This document shows positions 62,519 to 64,000 of a DNA stretch of 64,000 nucleotides, piece after piece; positions within the stretch are counted from its first letter, which is position 1, and each line of letters opens with the position of its first letter. The notes beneath the pieces were generated by a model, which ran no database searches, was not told the origin of the DNA, and saw nothing but the letters and a program-made list of their open reading frames with translations. The translations under genes were made by a program, and so were the position numbers. The DNA comes from CAZTHK01 sp964613215 (GTDB lineage Bacteria > Krumholzibacteriota > Krumholzibacteriia > Krumholzibacteriales > CAZTHK01): assembly GCA_964613215.1 (NCBI GenBank), contig CAZTHK010000002.1, forward strand, positions 1 to 64,000, in the 5' to 3' direction.

Positions 62519-63076
62519 ATGATTGAAATCAGAACCCATGGCCGCGGAGGCCAGGGATCGGTGATAGCCTCTGAAATCCTGGCGGATGCCTTTTTCAGAG
62601 AGGGAAAGGATGTTCAGGCTTTTCCCGCCTTTGGTGTGGAGAGAAGAGGGGCTCCGGTTGTGGCTTTTACCCGGGCCAGCGAGGAAGAGATCAGAGAGAG
62701 ATGTCAGATCTACAAACCGGATCATCTGATTGTCCTCGATCCGGTTCTGCTCGAAACGGTGGATGTCACCTCCGGTCTGAAGGATGGAGGGTGGATAGTA
62801 ATAAACACCAACCGCCCGGTTGACCGGGAAAAACTGGGGACCCAGTACCGTATAGCTACTGTGGATGCCAACAAGATCGCCATAAGCAACGGCCTGGGAA
62901 GCAGGGCTGCTCCCATAGTGAATACAGCGATTCTGGGAGCCTTTTCAGGAGCGACAGGTCTGGTGGGGCTGGAGGCTGTGGTGGAGGCTATCGCTGAATT
63001 CGTTCCCATCAAGGAAAAAGAGAATGTCAGGGCCACCAGAGAGGCCTATGATGATGTGAAGATACAGGCTGAGTGA
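62519..63076 (+). CDS. porG: 2-oxoacid:ferredoxin oxidoreductase gamma subunit
   Basis: This protein of about 185 residues begins MIEIRTHGRGGQGSVIAS, the signature of the gamma subunit of pyruvate or 2-ketoisovalerate:ferredoxin oxidoreductase. GVERRGAPVVAF follows. It is part of a complex that makes acetyl-CoA (or acyl-CoA), CO2 and reduced ferredoxin, mainly in anaerobes. I chose ATG 62519, with AAGGG upstream and family similarity beginning there; ATG 62504 adds five residues. The next gene encodes a GltD-like FAD protein. Beta and alpha subunits are probably beyond the window. Confidence 0.88.
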   Translation: MIEIRTHGRGGQGSVIASEILADAFFREGKDVQAFPAFGVERRGAPVVAFTRASEEEIRERCQIYKPDHLIVLDPVLLETVDVTSGLKDGGWIVINTNRPVDREKLGTQYRIATVDANKIAISNGLGSRAAPIVNTAILGAFSGATGLVGLEAVVEAIAEFVPIKEKENVRATREAYDDVKIQAE

Positions 63077-63143
63077 TTTTTCAAAAGGAATAGGTAGAAT
63101 AGAGAGAACCAATTTTGGCTAATGAGTAAAGGCTGGAGAACAG

Positions 63144-64000
63144 ATGAGCGACAAAGTAGAATTTAAAACCTTCCGGGAGATGCCCATACGCCCCATGACA
63201 GTGGGTGATATGAGATGGAATGAAACCGGCTCATGGCGTAATGTGAGGCCCTACTATGAAGACATGATGTCTCCCTGCAGGCCGGGATGCCCTGCGGGGG
63301 AAAATATTCAGCGCTACATCTACCTTATAGAGGAGGGAGATTACCGGGGAGCCTGGCGTACCATCATGGAGACCAATCCCATGCCGGCTGTTACCGGAAG
63401 GGTCTGTTTCCATCCCTGCATGGACAAGTGTACCAGGAAGGATTTCGATGAAGCCGTCAACATACCGGCCATAGAGCGTTCCCTGGGTGATATGGGGCTG
63501 GATAACCGGGACTGGATGCAACCGGTTGAGGCGGATAAGAAGGAAAAGGTGGCAGTGGTAGGTGGGGGACCGGCCGGACTGTCCTGTGCATTTTTCCTGG
63601 CCCGGCAGGGTTATCCGGTTACCATATTCGAAGCGGATGATGCCCTGGGGGGTGTGTTGAGATGGGGTATACCTGAATACAGGCTGCCCAACGCCCTTCT
63701 GGATGATGTGATTTCGGCCATCCTGGAGTCCGGGCCCATCACCGTGGAAACCGGTACCTTAGTTGGCAGGGACAGGAGTTTTGAAGATATTGAAAAGGAA
63801 TTCGATGCAGTGTTCCTGGGGTTGGGACTGGCCGGCAGCAGGAAGCTGGGACTGGACAACGAGGATACGGAGGGGGTGGAACCGGGTCTTGATTTCCTCA
63901 GAAGGATAAACAGTGGAGAAAAAGTTTCCCCGGGAAAGAGAGTAGTGGTTATTGGCGGAGGTAATACCGCCATAGACGTGGCCAGATGCGCCATTAGAGG
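63144..64000 (+). CDS. GltD-like FAD/NAD(P)-binding oxidoreductase (partial, runs off the right edge)
   Basis: The open frame starts ATG at 63144 after GGAGAAC and continues to the end of the window without a stop, giving 285 residues so far. An N-terminal Fe-S region has CRPGCPAGENIQRY and CFHPCMDKC, as in GltD and related subunits. The FAD-binding GGGPAGLSCAFFL follows, then WGIPEYRLP and the second nucleotide motif VIGGGNTAID at the edge. It may route electrons between NAD(P)H and ferredoxin for the por complex. Its gene follows porG by 67 bases. Confidence 0.85.
   Translation, partial: MSDKVEFKTFREMPIRPMTVGDMRWNETGSWRNVRPYYEDMMSPCRPGCPAGENIQRYIYLIEEGDYRGAWRTIMETNPMPAVTGRVCFHPCMDKCTRKDFDEAVNIPAIERSLGDMGLDNRDWMQPVEADKKEKVAVVGGGPAGLSCAFFLARQGYPVTIFEADDALGGVLRWGIPEYRLPNALLDDVISAILESGPITVETGTLVGRDRSFEDIEKEFDAVFLGLGLAGSRKLGLDNEDTEGVEPGLDFLRRINSGEKVSPGKRVVVIGGGNTAIDVARCAIR

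Noticed and set aside
1..64000. CRISPR arrays, prophage or integrase genes
   Set aside because: No regularly spaced direct repeats, cas genes, integrases or phage structural genes were seen in the window.

Overview
The window is a chromosomal segment from a Gram-negative, probably anaerobic bacterium. Lipoproteins, a predicted outer-membrane barrel protein and a secreted peptidase with a FlgD/type-IX-secretion-like C-terminal domain (NFPNPFNPST motif) point to the FCB superphylum or a neighbouring candidate phylum. A PorG-type 2-oxoacid:ferredoxin oxidoreductase subunit points to anaerobic metabolism. Codon use is rich in AGG, AGA and ATA. The phylum cannot be fixed from this sequence alone.

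About 49 kb (671-49253) is a large surface-polysaccharide locus. It opens with a PAPS cassette: a CysQ-like phosphatase, a DUF2061-APS kinase-like fusion, and a fused ATP sulfurylase-APS kinase. No sulfite-producing reductases are present, and two sulfotransferases lie further along (15131-15955 and 24715-25449), so the cassette probably feeds sulfation of a glycan. A right-to-left operon follows (Wzx-like flippase, PaaK/CapK-like adenylate-forming enzyme, polysaccharide deacetylase, MurB). After it come a DUF354 protein, an alpha/alpha-barrel-like protein, a bi-domain oxidoreductase and three GT4 glycosyltransferases. Next are nucleotide-sugar genes, including a sugar-nucleotidyltransferase/LegB/LegC set without the other nonulosonate genes. 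The locus also has a GT2-DUF2304-acyltransferase-double SMR module, an O-antigen-ligase-like protein, four large polytopic proteins in two paralogous pairs that look like GT-C transferases, and two pairs of GT2 plus UPF0104 (flippase-like) proteins. I infer an assembly line in which sugars are charged onto a lipid phosphate, flipped across the membrane and added by GT-C enzymes, with acylation and sulfation as decorations.

The right half of the locus was partly built by duplication. The 842-aa and 841-aa membrane proteins (33475-36003 and 44735-47260) are each followed by an M24 peptidase gene. One is intact (43349-44524). The other (32985-33411) is a decaying remnant whose internal deletion joins two GEVD-encoding sites.

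From 49.6 kb on, the content is mostly ordinary: an OPT transporter behind a structured leader, a GNAT enzyme, a methyltransferase, an envelope cluster (lipoprotein, barrel protein, two TPR proteins), a cyclophilin, mnmA, a membrane-anchored zinc-peptidase-like protein, three tRNA genes (Ser-UGA, Ser-GCU, Arg-ACG) around a DUF3566-like gene, and the start of a por operon that runs off the right edge.
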